From NCBI RefSeq assembly GCF_003350375.1, contig NZ_QQAR01000012.1, forward strand, positions 62,001-126,000: a DNA stretch of 64,000 nucleotides. Reading direction: 5' to 3'. The translations under genes and the position numbers were made by a program. Shown here in pieces: positions 1 to 9,106 of the stretch (position 1 is the stretch's first letter; every line of letters begins with the position of its first letter). The notes beneath the pieces are model-generated. The model was given only the letters and a program-made list of their open reading frames with translations, was not told where the DNA came from and did no database searches. The DNA comes from Flavobacterium sp. AG291. Lineage in GTDB: Bacteria > Bacteroidota > Bacteroidia > Flavobacteriales > Flavobacteriaceae.

Positions 1-869
1 TTAACATTCAGCATTGATGCAGATTCTTTTATGATACTGCTATAGTCTATTCTTTTAACCTTATTAGCTGCCTGCTGTCTTATAAGCTGATCTTTTATAA
101 CAAGGATATCGTTAAGACCGGTTTTTTCGTTAAGTAAAACAGTATTGCTTCCGTGACCGTTGTTTTGACTCATGTGGCTTAAAATCTCATTAGACTGTTT
201 AACCATACTGTCGTTTTCGGCTATTTTAATATCAAGATTTTTTACAGCTTCTGTTTGAACCTCTTTAAAATAAGAACTGGAATTTAGATAATCTAATACC
301 GGCTGAACAAAAGTTTTCTTATCAGCTTGTTGTGAGGTAGTAATGGTTATAACATGATTTTTATAATTTTTAGCCGTAGCCTGCTCTTCAAGAACTTCAG
401 TCATATCCCTTTTGTCAGATATTTGCCTGAATGTAAAATATTTAACGTTTTCTGTACTGATGATATTTAATCCATTTTCTTCATTTATAAAGTTATAAAT
501 ATCAACTATAGGCTCAACTTCTATCTTAGCAACATACTGCCCTTCAGAAATACCTATTTCATTAAGAAATTTTTTATCGCCCTGAATTACTTTCCCGTTT
601 AAACCTTTTACCTGTTCATACAAATAATCTACACTTCCAAAATTTGGTGTAACAATAATACTATGTTGGTACAGGTTCGAGTTTTTATCTGTATAAAAAC
701 CATATCCTCCCCCTACGAGGATGAGTGCTATAACAACTATAAAATATCGCTTTATAAAAAGTATCCCGTCAAAAAACGAATCGTTAATACCTGAAATAAA
801 GCCTTTTACTTTCTTCGAAACTGCATCAATGTCTATCTCGTGGTTAGTAGTTTCAGTTTGTTTTGTCAT
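1..869 (-). CDS. Membrane protein with Wzz-like topology, 3' part cut off
   Basis: Open frame on the minus strand from ATG at 867-869 to the window edge, about 289 residues without a stop, so the C-terminus lies outside. A hydrophilic N-terminus of about 45 residues is followed by one membrane segment (FIVVIALILVGGGYGF, about 45-60), then a long extracytoplasmic part ending in a helical, charged region. That layout resembles chain-length-determinant (Wzz) type proteins, but I do not recognise a specific family. Its start codon overlaps the 3' end of the upstream gene by 17 bases, so the two are probably co-transcribed and translationally coupled. The function is unknown. Confidence 0.7.
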   Translation of the reverse strand, partial: MTKQTETTNHEIDIDAVSKKVKGFISGINDSFFDGILFIKRYFIVVIALILVGGGYGFYTDKNSNLYQHSIIVTPNFGSVDYLYEQVKGLNGKVIQGDKKFLNEIGISEGQYVAKIEVEPIVDIYNFINEENGLNIISTENVKYFTFRQISDKRDMTEVLEEQATAKNYKNHVITITTSQQADKKTFVQPVLDYLNSSSYFKEVQTEAVKNLDIKIAENDSMVKQSNEILSHMSQNNGHGSNTVLLNEKTGLNDILVIKDQLIRQQAANKVKRIDYSSIIKESASMLNV

Positions 870-2559
870 TTGGTTTGTTATTAAATATTTGTTCTAAAAT
901 TTTTATTGTAATCATGTAAGTAGGCTTAACCCCGGTAGTCCCCAGCCCGCCAGATGCGAGCGTGCTTCCTGTCTCAAGAGGATTATCAGATGCATAGTAG
1001 GCATATCTTACCTTTACATCAGGGTTAATGCTCTTCCTTATTTTTGATGCCGACTGGACTGCCTTCTGGTAATGTGATCCTTCCATTTCCAGTCCTATAA
1101 CTCCCCAAGTAGATTCGTTAAAAAACCTCAACAGGTCTTTGTTCTGAAGAGATGTTCCCAATACCGTAACCATAGGCCCGCTATATACAGGTATACCCTG
1201 TCCTGCGAACATTTCAGGGGTAAGTTCATTGTCAAAAGGATAATTGTCTCCTGTACCTTCGTTTATGTGTGCCGATGGTATCATGATATCACCCTTTCCG
1301 CCTTCAAGAATACCTGCCTTACCCATTATGGATACCGACTCTACATTTAAGAAAGATCTTAGCTTGCCCTCCTTAAATGGTTTCAGCAACTCATCTATGG
1401 TTTCATAAGCCTGCTCACCAAAAGCATAATCCATTACTATAATTACCGGTGGTTTATCGGCGATTTTTATATTATGGAATGCCGTCTTTGCAAAATCTAT
1501 TTTCGCAGCGTCAAAAATCTGTACATCTATGTTGGTTCCCGATGTATCCGGCATGGCAATCATTCCGTTCTTCAGAGCCTCTTCTTCAACCTTATCTCTT
1601 AGCGCGCCGTTATTGGCTTTACTTAACTCCTCAAACCCCGAGAAATCAGTTTTATCCTTAAATTTAGTTTTAAGCACAAAAGGTGCATAAACTGAATTCA
1701 TTACACTGTGCATGTTGGCGCTGATAATATGAATCGGCCTTTCGAGCAATCCGTTTTGCTTAAGTACCATTTTAATATTGTCTGCCCAAATTTCGCCATG
1801 AATATGGTGTCCCAGCCTCTCCCTTAGTATAGGGCTAAAGGTTATGGTTCTTTTAGGTCCGCCCTGCGCTTCTTCAATTGCAAGCCTTCCCAGCCAGTAT
1901 ATTACGTGCAGAAATCTGTCCGGTTGAGCTGCTGTTCCAAAAGCATCATATATATCGGTAATCTCTGCAAAGGTGCGTCCCAGTATATTCGATACGTGCG
2001 ATATAGCCTGTTCTCTTTCAACCAGGTTTAATTTGGCATTCGCCTGAATTACCTGCTCAAGTTTTACCCAGTCGCGTGCAATTTCGGTGTTATCGTCAAT
2101 AATTACACGATCCTTTATTTTATACGATTCAATATAAATAAAGGTAAGATGCGTAAGTATATCGTAAATGTCTGATCGTCCACGGGTAATCTCTACATTC
2201 ATCTGCTCATCGTCTATACGGTAGCAGTTACGTTTACGCTTTGGCGGAACTATTGCCTTAAAATGCGATTTAGAATAACCTTCGTCAGAAGTAAGGTTTA
2301 CAAAACGGCATTCTTCAATACCTATCGGCAAACGTTCTATTACATAAAGAAGCCCGTTCAGTTCGGCTTTTTCTTCAGCAATAGACCCGTAGATTTCAGG
2401 ACGAAGTGAAAGCAATGCTTCACGAAGCGTATCGCCCGATACTCCCATAGGTTTATAAAAGCCTCTGTTAAACAGATGCCTCATTGTTATGTACAGTTTC
2501 TCTATGGCAGCAGAAGATTCCTGTGCCCTTGACCGTGATATGTTTTTAATGCCTTGCAT
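853..2559 (-). CDS. Conserved Bacteroidota protein with nucleoside-phosphorylase-like C-terminus
   Basis: 568 residues, cytoplasmic, no signal peptide or membrane segment. The N-terminal 260 residues are mostly helical and unrecognised. The C-terminal half has features that recall the purine nucleoside phosphorylase fold: a glycine-rich GPMVTVLGTS stretch, then GLEMEGSHYQKA followed by YAYYASDNPL, similar to the EMEG...SD substrate-binding segment of that family. I believe it belongs to an uncharacterised Bacteroidota family (possibly DUF6909), but this is from memory. Enzymatic activity is inference only. It overlaps the next gene downstream (1-869) by 17 bases. The start is the ATG at 2557-2559; there is no earlier candidate in frame close by. 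Confidence 0.65.
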   Translation of the reverse strand: MQGIKNISRSRAQESSAAIEKLYITMRHLFNRGFYKPMGVSGDTLREALLSLRPEIYGSIAEEKAELNGLLYVIERLPIGIEECRFVNLTSDEGYSKSHFKAIVPPKRKRNCYRIDDEQMNVEITRGRSDIYDILTHLTFIYIESYKIKDRVIIDDNTEIARDWVKLEQVIQANAKLNLVEREQAISHVSNILGRTFAEITDIYDAFGTAAQPDRFLHVIYWLGRLAIEEAQGGPKRTITFSPILRERLGHHIHGEIWADNIKMVLKQNGLLERPIHIISANMHSVMNSVYAPFVLKTKFKDKTDFSGFEELSKANNGALRDKVEEEALKNGMIAMPDTSGTNIDVQIFDAAKIDFAKTAFHNIKIADKPPVIIVMDYAFGEQAYETIDELLKPFKEGKLRSFLNVESVSIMGKAGILEGGKGDIMIPSAHINEGTGDNYPFDNELTPEMFAGQGIPVYSGPMVTVLGTSLQNKDLLRFFNESTWGVIGLEMEGSHYQKAVQSASKIRKSINPDVKVRYAYYASDNPLETGSTLASGGLGTTGVKPTYMITIKILEQIFNNKPNDKTN

Positions 2560-2662
2560 AACGTTTAGTCCCTACGGCAAATGTAGGATTTATTTTTTGG
2601 TTGGATATTTAATACGTTACCTCGTCTTTAGGATGTAAATAGTAGCAAAGCGTTGCTTTTGC

Positions 2663-4144
2663 CTATTTAAAAAAATCAGCGATCTTACGGTCATTCGCCA
2701 GTCGTGGCAGCTTGTTTTGCCCGCCCAGCTTACCAATTGACTTCATATATTCCTGAAAACCGTTCTTCTGCACCTTAGTAATAACCACCGTGCGCAGAAC
2801 GTTGCCCACTATCAAATCGTCATAATATACATTTTGCTTTCGCATGGCCCCGTCTATCTTCAGTGCAAAAGCATCCATATCATGGGGTTCGTTTTCAAAT
2901 TCAATAAACCATTCGTGGTATGGCAATCCATTTTCGGGGTTTATCTGTGGTGCTACGGTAAATTCATTAACGCTTACCATCGTCCCTTCCATGGCCAACT
3001 TAAGAGCAGTTTCTACCTCTTTACCTATTACGTGCTCACCAAAAGCAGATATATAGTGTTTTATCCTTCCCGTAACAATTACGCGGTAAGGGCTTAAAGA
3101 TGTAAACGCAATAGTGTCGCCTATGTTATAGCCCCATAGCCCGGCATTCGTTGAAATGATGAGCACGTAGTTTATGCCCAATTCAACTTCGCCAATAGTA
3201 TAACGACGCGGAGTTTCAGTAAAGAACTCATCTGCTTTTATAAATTCATAGAATATGCCCGAATTCAATAGCAGCAGCATCCCTTTTTCGGTCTGGCTGT
3301 CCTGATAGGCAAAGAAACCTTCAGATGCCGGAAAAAGCTCTATACTGTCTACCTTTCGGCCGATAAGATTTTCAAATTTGGCACGATAGGGTTCGTAGTT
3401 GACACCGCCATATATAAACAGGTTGAAGTTTTTAAAGATGTCACCTACCTTTTTTCCTTCTTTCTGCTGCAGTTTTTCAAAATACATCTGTACCCACGAC
3501 GGTATGCCCGATATTACAGCCATATCTTCATTATAGGTTTCTGCTACTATAGCATCCACTTTAGTTTCCCAGTCATCAATAGTATTGGTTTCCCAGCTTG
3601 GCATACGGTTCTTTTGCAGATAGGCCGGAACAAAATGGGCAACAATGCCGCTAAGACGTCCGAATTTTATACCGTGCTTTTCGTCGAGTTCAGGGCTGCC
3701 CTGAAGAAAAATCATTTTACCATCTACAAAATCAGCTTTCCCTGTTTCATAGATGTAAGCCAAAATAGCATTACGCGCTGCCTGGATATGAAACGGCATC
3801 GATTCCCTGGTAAGCGGAATATATTTCGCCCCCGATGTAGTGCCCGATGTCTTGGCAAAATACAGCGGCTTACCCGGCCAAAGAATATCCTCTTCACCGT
3901 GCACCACTTTTTCTATGTAGTCTTTCAGTGCTTCATAGTCACGAACCGGAACATTTTTGGCAAAATCGGTGTACGAGCTTATTTTCCCAAAATTATGGTC
4001 TTTACCAAACTGCGTTTCTTTGGCTGTAGCCAAAAGCGATTCAAAAACCTTTTGCTGTGTGGTCACAGGATTGGTAATCCATTTTTGGTTACGGTTATGA
4101 ATTATGCTGGCGAATATTTTTGCTCCTATCGATTTTAAGGACAT
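2663..4144 (-). CDS. GH3 auxin-responsive promoter family protein (acyl-adenylate/amide synthetase-like)
   Basis: 493 residues, full length for the bacterial GH3 family. The ATP-binding signature SGTTSGAKYIP lies at residues 100-110, followed by the ELFPASEGFFAYQ and GYNIGDTIAF segments typical of the ANL/GH3 adenylating fold. Plant GH3 enzymes conjugate amino acids to small carboxylic acids. The substrate of the Bacteroidota versions is not known to me. It is the last gene of a tight minus-strand run (M23 peptidase, two SdpI-like proteins, GH3), 12 bases after the preceding stop, so it is probably co-transcribed. Family call secure, reaction inferred. Confidence 0.88.
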   Translation of the reverse strand: MSLKSIGAKIFASIIHNRNQKWITNPVTTQQKVFESLLATAKETQFGKDHNFGKISSYTDFAKNVPVRDYEALKDYIEKVVHGEEDILWPGKPLYFAKTSGTTSGAKYIPLTRESMPFHIQAARNAILAYIYETGKADFVDGKMIFLQGSPELDEKHGIKFGRLSGIVAHFVPAYLQKNRMPSWETNTIDDWETKVDAIVAETYNEDMAVISGIPSWVQMYFEKLQQKEGKKVGDIFKNFNLFIYGGVNYEPYRAKFENLIGRKVDSIELFPASEGFFAYQDSQTEKGMLLLLNSGIFYEFIKADEFFTETPRRYTIGEVELGINYVLIISTNAGLWGYNIGDTIAFTSLSPYRVIVTGRIKHYISAFGEHVIGKEVETALKLAMEGTMVSVNEFTVAPQINPENGLPYHEWFIEFENEPHDMDAFALKIDGAMRKQNVYYDDLIVGNVLRTVVITKVQKNGFQEYMKSIGKLGGQNKLPRLANDRKIADFFK

Positions 4145-4156
4145 CCTTTGAAAATT

Positions 4157-4507
4157 TTATTTAGCGAATCGTTTTTTCAATTCTTTTTCCGTTACCACTG
4201 TCATATATCTTACCCAGATAATTATCAGAAACAGCGAACCAAACATACGCACGTATTTCCCTTCGGGTAAAAAATAACCTGTAAGTGAAAGCAATATCAG
4301 TATGGGAGCCGTTCTAATCCTTACCAATGCTGAGAATTTTTGAGCAAAATCCCAACGCTCCTGCGATAATAATGAGGCCGGAGTGCGGTAACCTAACCAT
4401 GCATTAAGCTTTTTGGGCGGATAAAAATATCCTATAACTGAGGCTACCATAAACACGATCCCACAGCTAAAGGCTACCGTAAATATCTGGCTTAAAAACT
4501 CTTTCAT
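4157..4507 (-). CDS. SdpI-like small membrane protein (copy 2)
   Basis: 116 residues with three hydrophobic segments. The cytoplasmic loop has the pattern PPKKLNAWLGYRTPAS followed by SQERWDFAQKF, matching the GYRT...S..E.W.fA motif of the SdpI/YhfL family; SdpI itself is the immunity protein against the B. subtilis SDP toxin. It starts 3 bases after the stop of a close paralogue (4511-4861), which it matches along its length. No toxin gene is visible nearby, so a role in immunity is unsupported; general envelope function is just as likely. Confidence 0.75.
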   Translation of the reverse strand: MKEFLSQIFTVAFSCGIVFMVASVIGYFYPPKKLNAWLGYRTPASLLSQERWDFAQKFSALVRIRTAPILILLSLTGYFLPEGKYVRMFGSLFLIIIWVRYMTVVTEKELKKRFAK

Positions 4508-4510
4508 CTC

Positions 4511-4861
4511 TTAGTCTTTAAATCTTCTCTTCAATTCCCTTTCGGTAGTAATAAACATATAGCAAACGGCTCCAATGGCAATAATGAAAGATCCAAACAA
4601 ACGTCCCGGTACCGAATCAGGAAACAGGAATCCCGTAAACGAGAACAGTATCATGAAAACCGAAGCCTTGAACATCTGAATTGTCGAATACTTTTGGGCA
4701 AACTCCCATCGCTCGTTCGACTTCATCGAAGCTACAGTACGGTAGCCATAAAGCCAGTTTATCTTCTTAGGCGGAAATATATACATCAGGGCAGCAGCAA
4801 TCAAAAAACAAACGCCGCATACAAGAGAAATCTGAAATATGTTAGCAATAAAATCTTCCAT
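4511..4861 (-). CDS. SdpI-like small membrane protein (copy 1)
   Basis: 116 residues, same length and layout as its downstream neighbour, with PPKKINWLYGYRTVAS and SNERWEFAQKY in the loop. The ATG overlaps the stop of the upstream M23 peptidase gene in a TAATG junction (4859-4863), which implies translational coupling. The tandem copies look like a duplication that has since diverged. Function unknown beyond the SdpI-family resemblance. Confidence 0.75.
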   Translation of the reverse strand: MEDFIANIFQISLVCGVCFLIAAALMYIFPPKKINWLYGYRTVASMKSNERWEFAQKYSTIQMFKASVFMILFSFTGFLFPDSVPGRLFGSFIIAIGAVCYMFITTERELKRRFKD

Positions 4862-5730
4862 TATTCAAAATCTATAAATTGTGATGGGTTAATAGGGTAA
4901 CCGTCTTTCCAAAGCTCAAAATGCAGGTGCACCCCTGTACTCTGGCTACCTGTAGATCCTGCCATGGCAATTACCTCACCCGGTTTTACAATATCGCCCT
5001 GCTCTTTGGTTAGCAGTGCTGCGTGTTTATATACCGAAATGATACCGTCGTTATGGCGGATTATAATCACGTTACCGTTTGTTGGTGTCCAGTCGGCAAG
5101 TATAACCGTTCCGGAAGCTACCGCTTTAATAGGGGTATCTTTAGCCACTGCTATATCAACTGCAAAATGTTTGTTCTTTGAACTGTATGGGTCGGTAATA
5201 TGACCTTTTACCGGAGGGAAAAGTACCATGCTTACCCTTGGTTTTGCCTGCTCAAAAAGGTTATACTTATCTTCAAGCGCTACCTGCTCACGAAGTTTTT
5301 TATCGGCTTCAGATGGTCCCGGATCAACATTGCTAAGGTCTTTTTGTTCCGCCGGCTGAATAGAATCGCGGCTCAGTTTAGTATGGTCCAGGTCGCCGGT
5401 AAGTACTTTTTTTATGGAAGCCAGGTACATCTTGTTCTCTTCAATAACCTTTTGCAGCGAATCGCTCTTAATAGCATTTTCGGTGGCCTGGCGTTTTAGT
5501 TTGGTCGAGGCATAACCCGGAATATATTCGCGAAGCGGAGTAAAAGCAATAATGTAAGTAGTAAGCGCAATCATAACAATACTTATGGATGTTACCGCCA
5601 CAAATACGTTCATAAGGTTAAGCTTAAAAGAAAAAAGTTCCTCAAAAGTATCTTCGTTCAATATCACCAGACGGTTCTTGGTGAACAGTTTTTTTTTGAT
5701 TATCTGCCTTTTAAGCCTCTTTGCATTCAT
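4861..5730 (-). CDS. M23 family metallopeptidase, membrane anchored
   Basis: 289 residues. A basic cytoplasmic N-terminus is followed by one membrane segment at about 41-63, a charged, probably coiled-coil linker to about 165, then an M23/LytM domain (about 170-285). Zinc ligands are visible: H188xxxD192 and the H268-L-H270 pair, plus H236. All catalytic positions are present, so it is probably an active peptidoglycan endopeptidase rather than a degenerate divisome activator. Its stop overlaps the next start (TAATG), making it the first gene of the minus-strand run ending with the GH3-like gene. The intergenic region 5731-5924 separates it from the divergent tatA. Confidence 0.9.
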   Translation of the reverse strand: MNAKRLKRQIIKKKLFTKNRLVILNEDTFEELFSFKLNLMNVFVAVTSISIVMIALTTYIIAFTPLREYIPGYASTKLKRQATENAIKSDSLQKVIEENKMYLASIKKVLTGDLDHTKLSRDSIQPAEQKDLSNVDPGPSEADKKLREQVALEDKYNLFEQAKPRVSMVLFPPVKGHITDPYSSKNKHFAVDIAVAKDTPIKAVASGTVILADWTPTNGNVIIIRHNDGIISVYKHAALLTKEQGDIVKPGEVIAMAGSTGSQSTGVHLHFELWKDGYPINPSQFIDFE

Positions 5731-5870
5731 ACTTACGCTTTAATTCACAAATATAGTAATACTGCCCTATTTTATTATTTATATGCACTAAACATTACGA
5801 TAAACAAACATCGGTTTAACGTATTTATTTTATTTAACGCAAACCAAAGTCAAATATTTGTCGTAAATAG

Positions 5871-5900
5871 TTGTTGTGAGTCATTTTATAATTAACTTTG
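5871..5900 (+). promoter_or_regulatory. Bacteroidota-type promoter of tatA
   Basis: TTGTTG at 5871-5876 and TAACTTTG at 5893-5900, 16 bases apart, fit the Bacteroidota housekeeping promoter (TTG-type -33, TAnnTTTG -7). The tatA ATG is at 5925. This also argues against the TTG at 5898 being the start codon, since it lies inside the -7 box. Confidence 0.7.
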
Positions 5901-5924
5901 CACTATAATTTAATACTTGTTGTC

Positions 5925-6119
5925 ATGGGTAAATTTGGTTTAACTGAATGGATATTAGTAATTGCAGTAATTTTACTTCTTTTTGGCGGTAAAAAAATTC
6001 CTGAACTTATGAAAGGTTTAGGAACCGGTATTAAAGAATTTAAAAACGCAGCTAAAGATGGTGCTGAAGAAACCTCTGCGCCTAAAAAACAAGCTTCGCA
6101 AGACGAAAACAAACTATAA
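5925..6119 (+). CDS. tatA: Sec-independent protein translocase subunit TatA/TatE-type
   Basis: 64 residues from the ATG at 5925 ([12 protein letters not shown]). One N-terminal membrane helix is followed by the [23 protein letters not shown] amphipathic helix typical of TatA, then a short charged tail. TatA forms the pore of the twin-arginine pathway that exports folded proteins. It stands alone here, ahead of a strong terminator. The upstream TTG at 5898 would add nine residues but is part of the promoter. Confidence 0.93.
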   Translation: MGKFGLTEWILVIAVILLLFGGKKIPELMKGLGTGIKEFKNAAKDGAEETSAPKKQASQDENKL

Positions 6120-6139
6120 TTTATATAGATATAGTATAC

Positions 6140-6176
6140 AAAACCCCGATAAGAATCTTATCGGGGTTTTTTGTTT
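6140..6176 (+). terminator. Rho-independent terminator after tatA
   Basis: A 14-bp perfect stem (AAAACCCCGATAAG / CTTATCGGGGTTTT) with a 3-base loop, followed by a T-run. The A-run on the other side means it could also stop the convergent DUF5684-like gene. Confidence 0.9.
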
Positions 6177-6194
6177 TATAAAATCGAACAAGCT

Positions 6195-6590
6195 TTATAC
6201 CTCGCTTGTTCCGATGGAATTAAATTCGTTTGTATCGTAAATGTATTTTGTGTCTTTGCTAAAGGCAAGGATGGGGAAAAATACATACGGCAAAAACAGG
6301 CATCCAATGGTAAAACCTTCACTCTTTCCGAAGCTTTTTACAAAAAGGTTCAATGCCCAGATAGCCCAGATAATGTTTAAACCCGGTATCATCATCAATA
6401 ATAGCCACCACCAAGGTTTCCTGATAATTTCAAGCAATACCAGCGTACTGTAAATTGGGATCAATACAGCCCATCCCGGTTTACCTGCTTTTTCATAAAG
6501 CTTCCAGTAGCTTATTAATACCAAAAGGCTAACAATAAGAACAGGTATCAAAAATACCCCCAGCATCTCAAAAATTCCAATTTTTTCCAT
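6195..6590 (-). CDS. DUF5684-like small membrane protein
   Basis: 131 residues with four hydrophobic segments. The sequence YEKAGKPGWAVLIPIYSTLVLL, then RKPWWWLLLMMIPGLN, is the signature of the DUF5684 family, often found beside or fused to signal-peptidase-like proteins in Bacteroidota. No catalytic residues are evident. It is transcribed towards tatA and shares its terminator. Function unknown. Confidence 0.8.
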   Translation of the reverse strand: MEKIGIFEMLGVFLIPVLIVSLLVLISYWKLYEKAGKPGWAVLIPIYSTLVLLEIIRKPWWWLLLMMIPGLNIIWAIWALNLFVKSFGKSEGFTIGCLFLPYVFFPILAFSKDTKYIYDTNEFNSIGTSEV

Positions 6591-6735
6591 AACTAATAAT
6601 TTGGTTTTGTTTTGGTTAAGTTGCTAATATATTTCTTTTTTCTTACAATTAGCCGATGGGTTATGTTATTTTTTAACATATTAGCTTATGGCAAAAGAAC
6701 AAAAAATGTTAATCGAGTGATTTTTCCTTTACTAA

Positions 6736-6806
6736 TATATTTGCCGCAGGGATTATATGTTGGTAGCAATGAATTTCACGACGGTGTTATTCCCGTAGGG
6801 AATTAA
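6736..6806 (+). repeat. Possible REP-like intergenic element with CCCGTAGGG hairpin
   Basis: Between two minus-strand genes there is a TATATTTG box (6736-6743), then GGATTATATG and a short hairpin around ATTCCCGTAGGGAAT (about 6788-6802). The CCCGTAGGG core resembles a dispersed intergenic repeat I recall from Bacteroidota genomes. A short open frame (6612-6806) covers it but shows no protein-family features. Confidence 0.3.
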
Positions 6807-6818
6807 TCTTAAAAATAA

Positions 6819-8942
6819 TTACAATATCATCGTCAGCGCCACACGTTTTCTCGCTTCATCAACCTCAACCACTTTTACGGTTACGTGCTGGTGCATTTTT
6901 ACTACCTCATTTACATCGCTCACAAAACCTTCTTTAAGCTGGGAGATGTGAACCAATCCGCTTTCTTTGATACCAAGATCAACAAAACAGCCAAAATTGG
7001 TAATGTTATTCACGATGCCCGGCAATACCATACCGATACGCAGGTCGCCAATGGTACGGATGTTCGGGTCGAACTCAAATACCTTAGCGGCTTTGCGCGG
7101 GTCAAGGCCCGGTTTTTCGAGCTCTTTTAAAATATCCTGAAGCGTAAGCTTCCCGATTTCAGGAGTTACATAACTATCAATATTTATTTTGCCGATGGCT
7201 TCTTTGTTCGATACCAGATCGGCGGTTTTAAGCTTCATGTCCTTGGCCATTTTCTCTACTATTGAATAGGCCTCCGGGTGTACGGCAGAATTATCCAACG
7301 GATTCTGTGCGTTCGGGATCCTTACGAATGCCGCTGCCTGCTGATAGGCCTTCTCTCCTAACCTTGGCACTTTTTTTAGTTGCTTACGGTCTTCAAACGG
7401 ACCATTTTCGCTTCGGTAGGTTACTATGTTCTCTGCCAGCTTCTCGCCAATGCCCGAAACATAGCCCAGGAGAGATTTACTCGCCGTATTGATGTTTACC
7501 CCTACCGAGTTCACGCAACGCATCACTACGGTGTCCAGTTCGCCTTTAAGGGCGCTTTGGTCTACATCGTGCTGGTACTGCCCTACACCTATGGCTTTAG
7601 GTTCGATTTTTACCAGTTCGGCTAATGGGTCGCTCAATCGGCGCCCTATAGACACGGCTCCCCTAACGGTTACGTCGTAGCTTGGGAACTCATCCCTGGC
7701 AATTTTGGATGCCGAATATACCGATGCTCCTGCCTCGCTTACCACGAATACCTGCACCGGCTTGTCAAAAGCTATCTTTTTAATGAAATGTTCCGTTTCG
7801 CGAGATGCTGTTCCGTTTCCGATGGAAATAGCGTCAATCTTATAGGCGTTGACCATAGAACGGATCTTCTTCATGGCAATCGCCGTTTCGTTTTGTGGCG
7901 CATGCGGAAAGATCGTTTCGTTGTACAATAAGTCACCTTTTTCGTCAAGGCATACCACTTTGCAACCGGTACGGAAGCCAGGGTCGATGGCAAGAATGCG
8001 TTTCTCCCCTAATGGCGGCGCAAGCAACAGCTGCCCTAAGTTTCCTGCGAAAACCTGTATAGCAACTGCATCGGCCTTGGCTTTGGCTTCCTGCAACACT
8101 TCATTGCTGATTGCCGGAGCCAGCAGTCGCTTGTAACTGTCTTCTATAGCCAGCTGTAGCTGGCCCGCTGTATCGCGGTTATTTTTTATGACCGACTGCT
8201 CCATCAGATCCAGAGCTTCGTCATTTTCTATCTCTACTTTGAATTTGATAAAACCTTCGTTCTCGGCACGAAGCATTGCTAATAGTCGGTGCGATGGTGC
8301 TTTTGTCAGGTTTTCGGACCAGTCGAAATACTGCTCGAATTTCTTGGCTTTTTCGTCTTCCTTGCCGGCCTTGGTTATCTTGGTAGTAATGGCCGCTTTG
8401 CGGCCAAAAATTCGGCGCAGCGTTTTACGGATGTATACATTTTCGTTGATCCACTCGGCAATGATGTCACGGGCACCCTGAAGCGCGTCGTCTTCATTGG
8501 CCACCTTATCGTTCAGGTATTTTGACGCAATAAAGTCGATATCATCACTGTTTTGCGCCATAATGATTTTAGCCAGAGGCTCCAGTCCGTTTTCACGGGC
8601 TACATCGGCACGGGTTTTCTTTTTCTTTTTGTACGGCAGGTAAAGATCTTCCAGCTCGGTAAGGTCGAAACTGCCGTTTATTTTAGCCGATAACTCGCCC
8701 GTAAGGGCGTTTTGCTCGGTGATGCTTTTAATGATGGCTTCCTTACGCTTTACGATAGCCTCGAAGTTCTGGTTAAGCTTCGCGATCTGCTCGATAACCA
8801 CCTCATCAAGGTTGCCAGTGGCATCCTTACGGTAACGGGCAATAAACGGAATCGTACAATCTTCGGCTAATAGTTTCAGCGTGGCTTCAATGCCTTTTTT
8901 TGGGGCAGTTACCTGTCCGGCAATGTATTCTAGGTTTGTCAT
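6819..8942 (-). CDS. tex: Tex family RNA-binding transcriptional accessory protein
   Basis: 707 residues. Ordered parts: helical N-terminal Tex domain containing the DLYLPYKKKKKTRA segment; a YqgF/RNase H-like domain starting at ILAIDPGFRTGCKV (about 315); helix-hairpin-helix repeats around VSGIGEKLAENIV and KKVPRLGEKAYQQAA; and a C-terminal S1 domain in the last 72 residues (GCFVDLGIKESGLVHIS). Tex binds nucleic acid and associates with transcription complexes. Slightly shorter than the proteobacterial proteins but complete. It is a single-gene unit upstream of which the TIR island begins. Confidence 0.95.
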   Translation of the reverse strand: MTNLEYIAGQVTAPKKGIEATLKLLAEDCTIPFIARYRKDATGNLDEVVIEQIAKLNQNFEAIVKRKEAIIKSITEQNALTGELSAKINGSFDLTELEDLYLPYKKKKKTRADVARENGLEPLAKIIMAQNSDDIDFIASKYLNDKVANEDDALQGARDIIAEWINENVYIRKTLRRIFGRKAAITTKITKAGKEDEKAKKFEQYFDWSENLTKAPSHRLLAMLRAENEGFIKFKVEIENDEALDLMEQSVIKNNRDTAGQLQLAIEDSYKRLLAPAISNEVLQEAKAKADAVAIQVFAGNLGQLLLAPPLGEKRILAIDPGFRTGCKVVCLDEKGDLLYNETIFPHAPQNETAIAMKKIRSMVNAYKIDAISIGNGTASRETEHFIKKIAFDKPVQVFVVSEAGASVYSASKIARDEFPSYDVTVRGAVSIGRRLSDPLAELVKIEPKAIGVGQYQHDVDQSALKGELDTVVMRCVNSVGVNINTASKSLLGYVSGIGEKLAENIVTYRSENGPFEDRKQLKKVPRLGEKAYQQAAAFVRIPNAQNPLDNSAVHPEAYSIVEKMAKDMKLKTADLVSNKEAIGKINIDSYVTPEIGKLTLQDILKELEKPGLDPRKAAKVFEFDPNIRTIGDLRIGMVLPGIVNNITNFGCFVDLGIKESGLVHISQLKEGFVSDVNEVVKMHQHVTVKVVEVDEARKRVALTMIL

Positions 8943-9106
8943 TTGGAATTATAATAGGGATACAAATATGGAGAAATATTTTTTGAGGTGTATTTATATA
9001 TAATAAAATTTGTCAATGTGTTTTTTGTAAGATAAATTTTTATATTTTTATTTGAGTTATTATCATAATTTAAAAAACTCATCTTTATAGTTAACTAAAA
9101 TTATAA

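Noticed and set aside
6612..6806. 64-residue open frame after the DUF5684-like gene
   Set aside because: No family features; it covers a promoter-like box and a CCCGTAGGG hairpin, better read as intergenic DNA.
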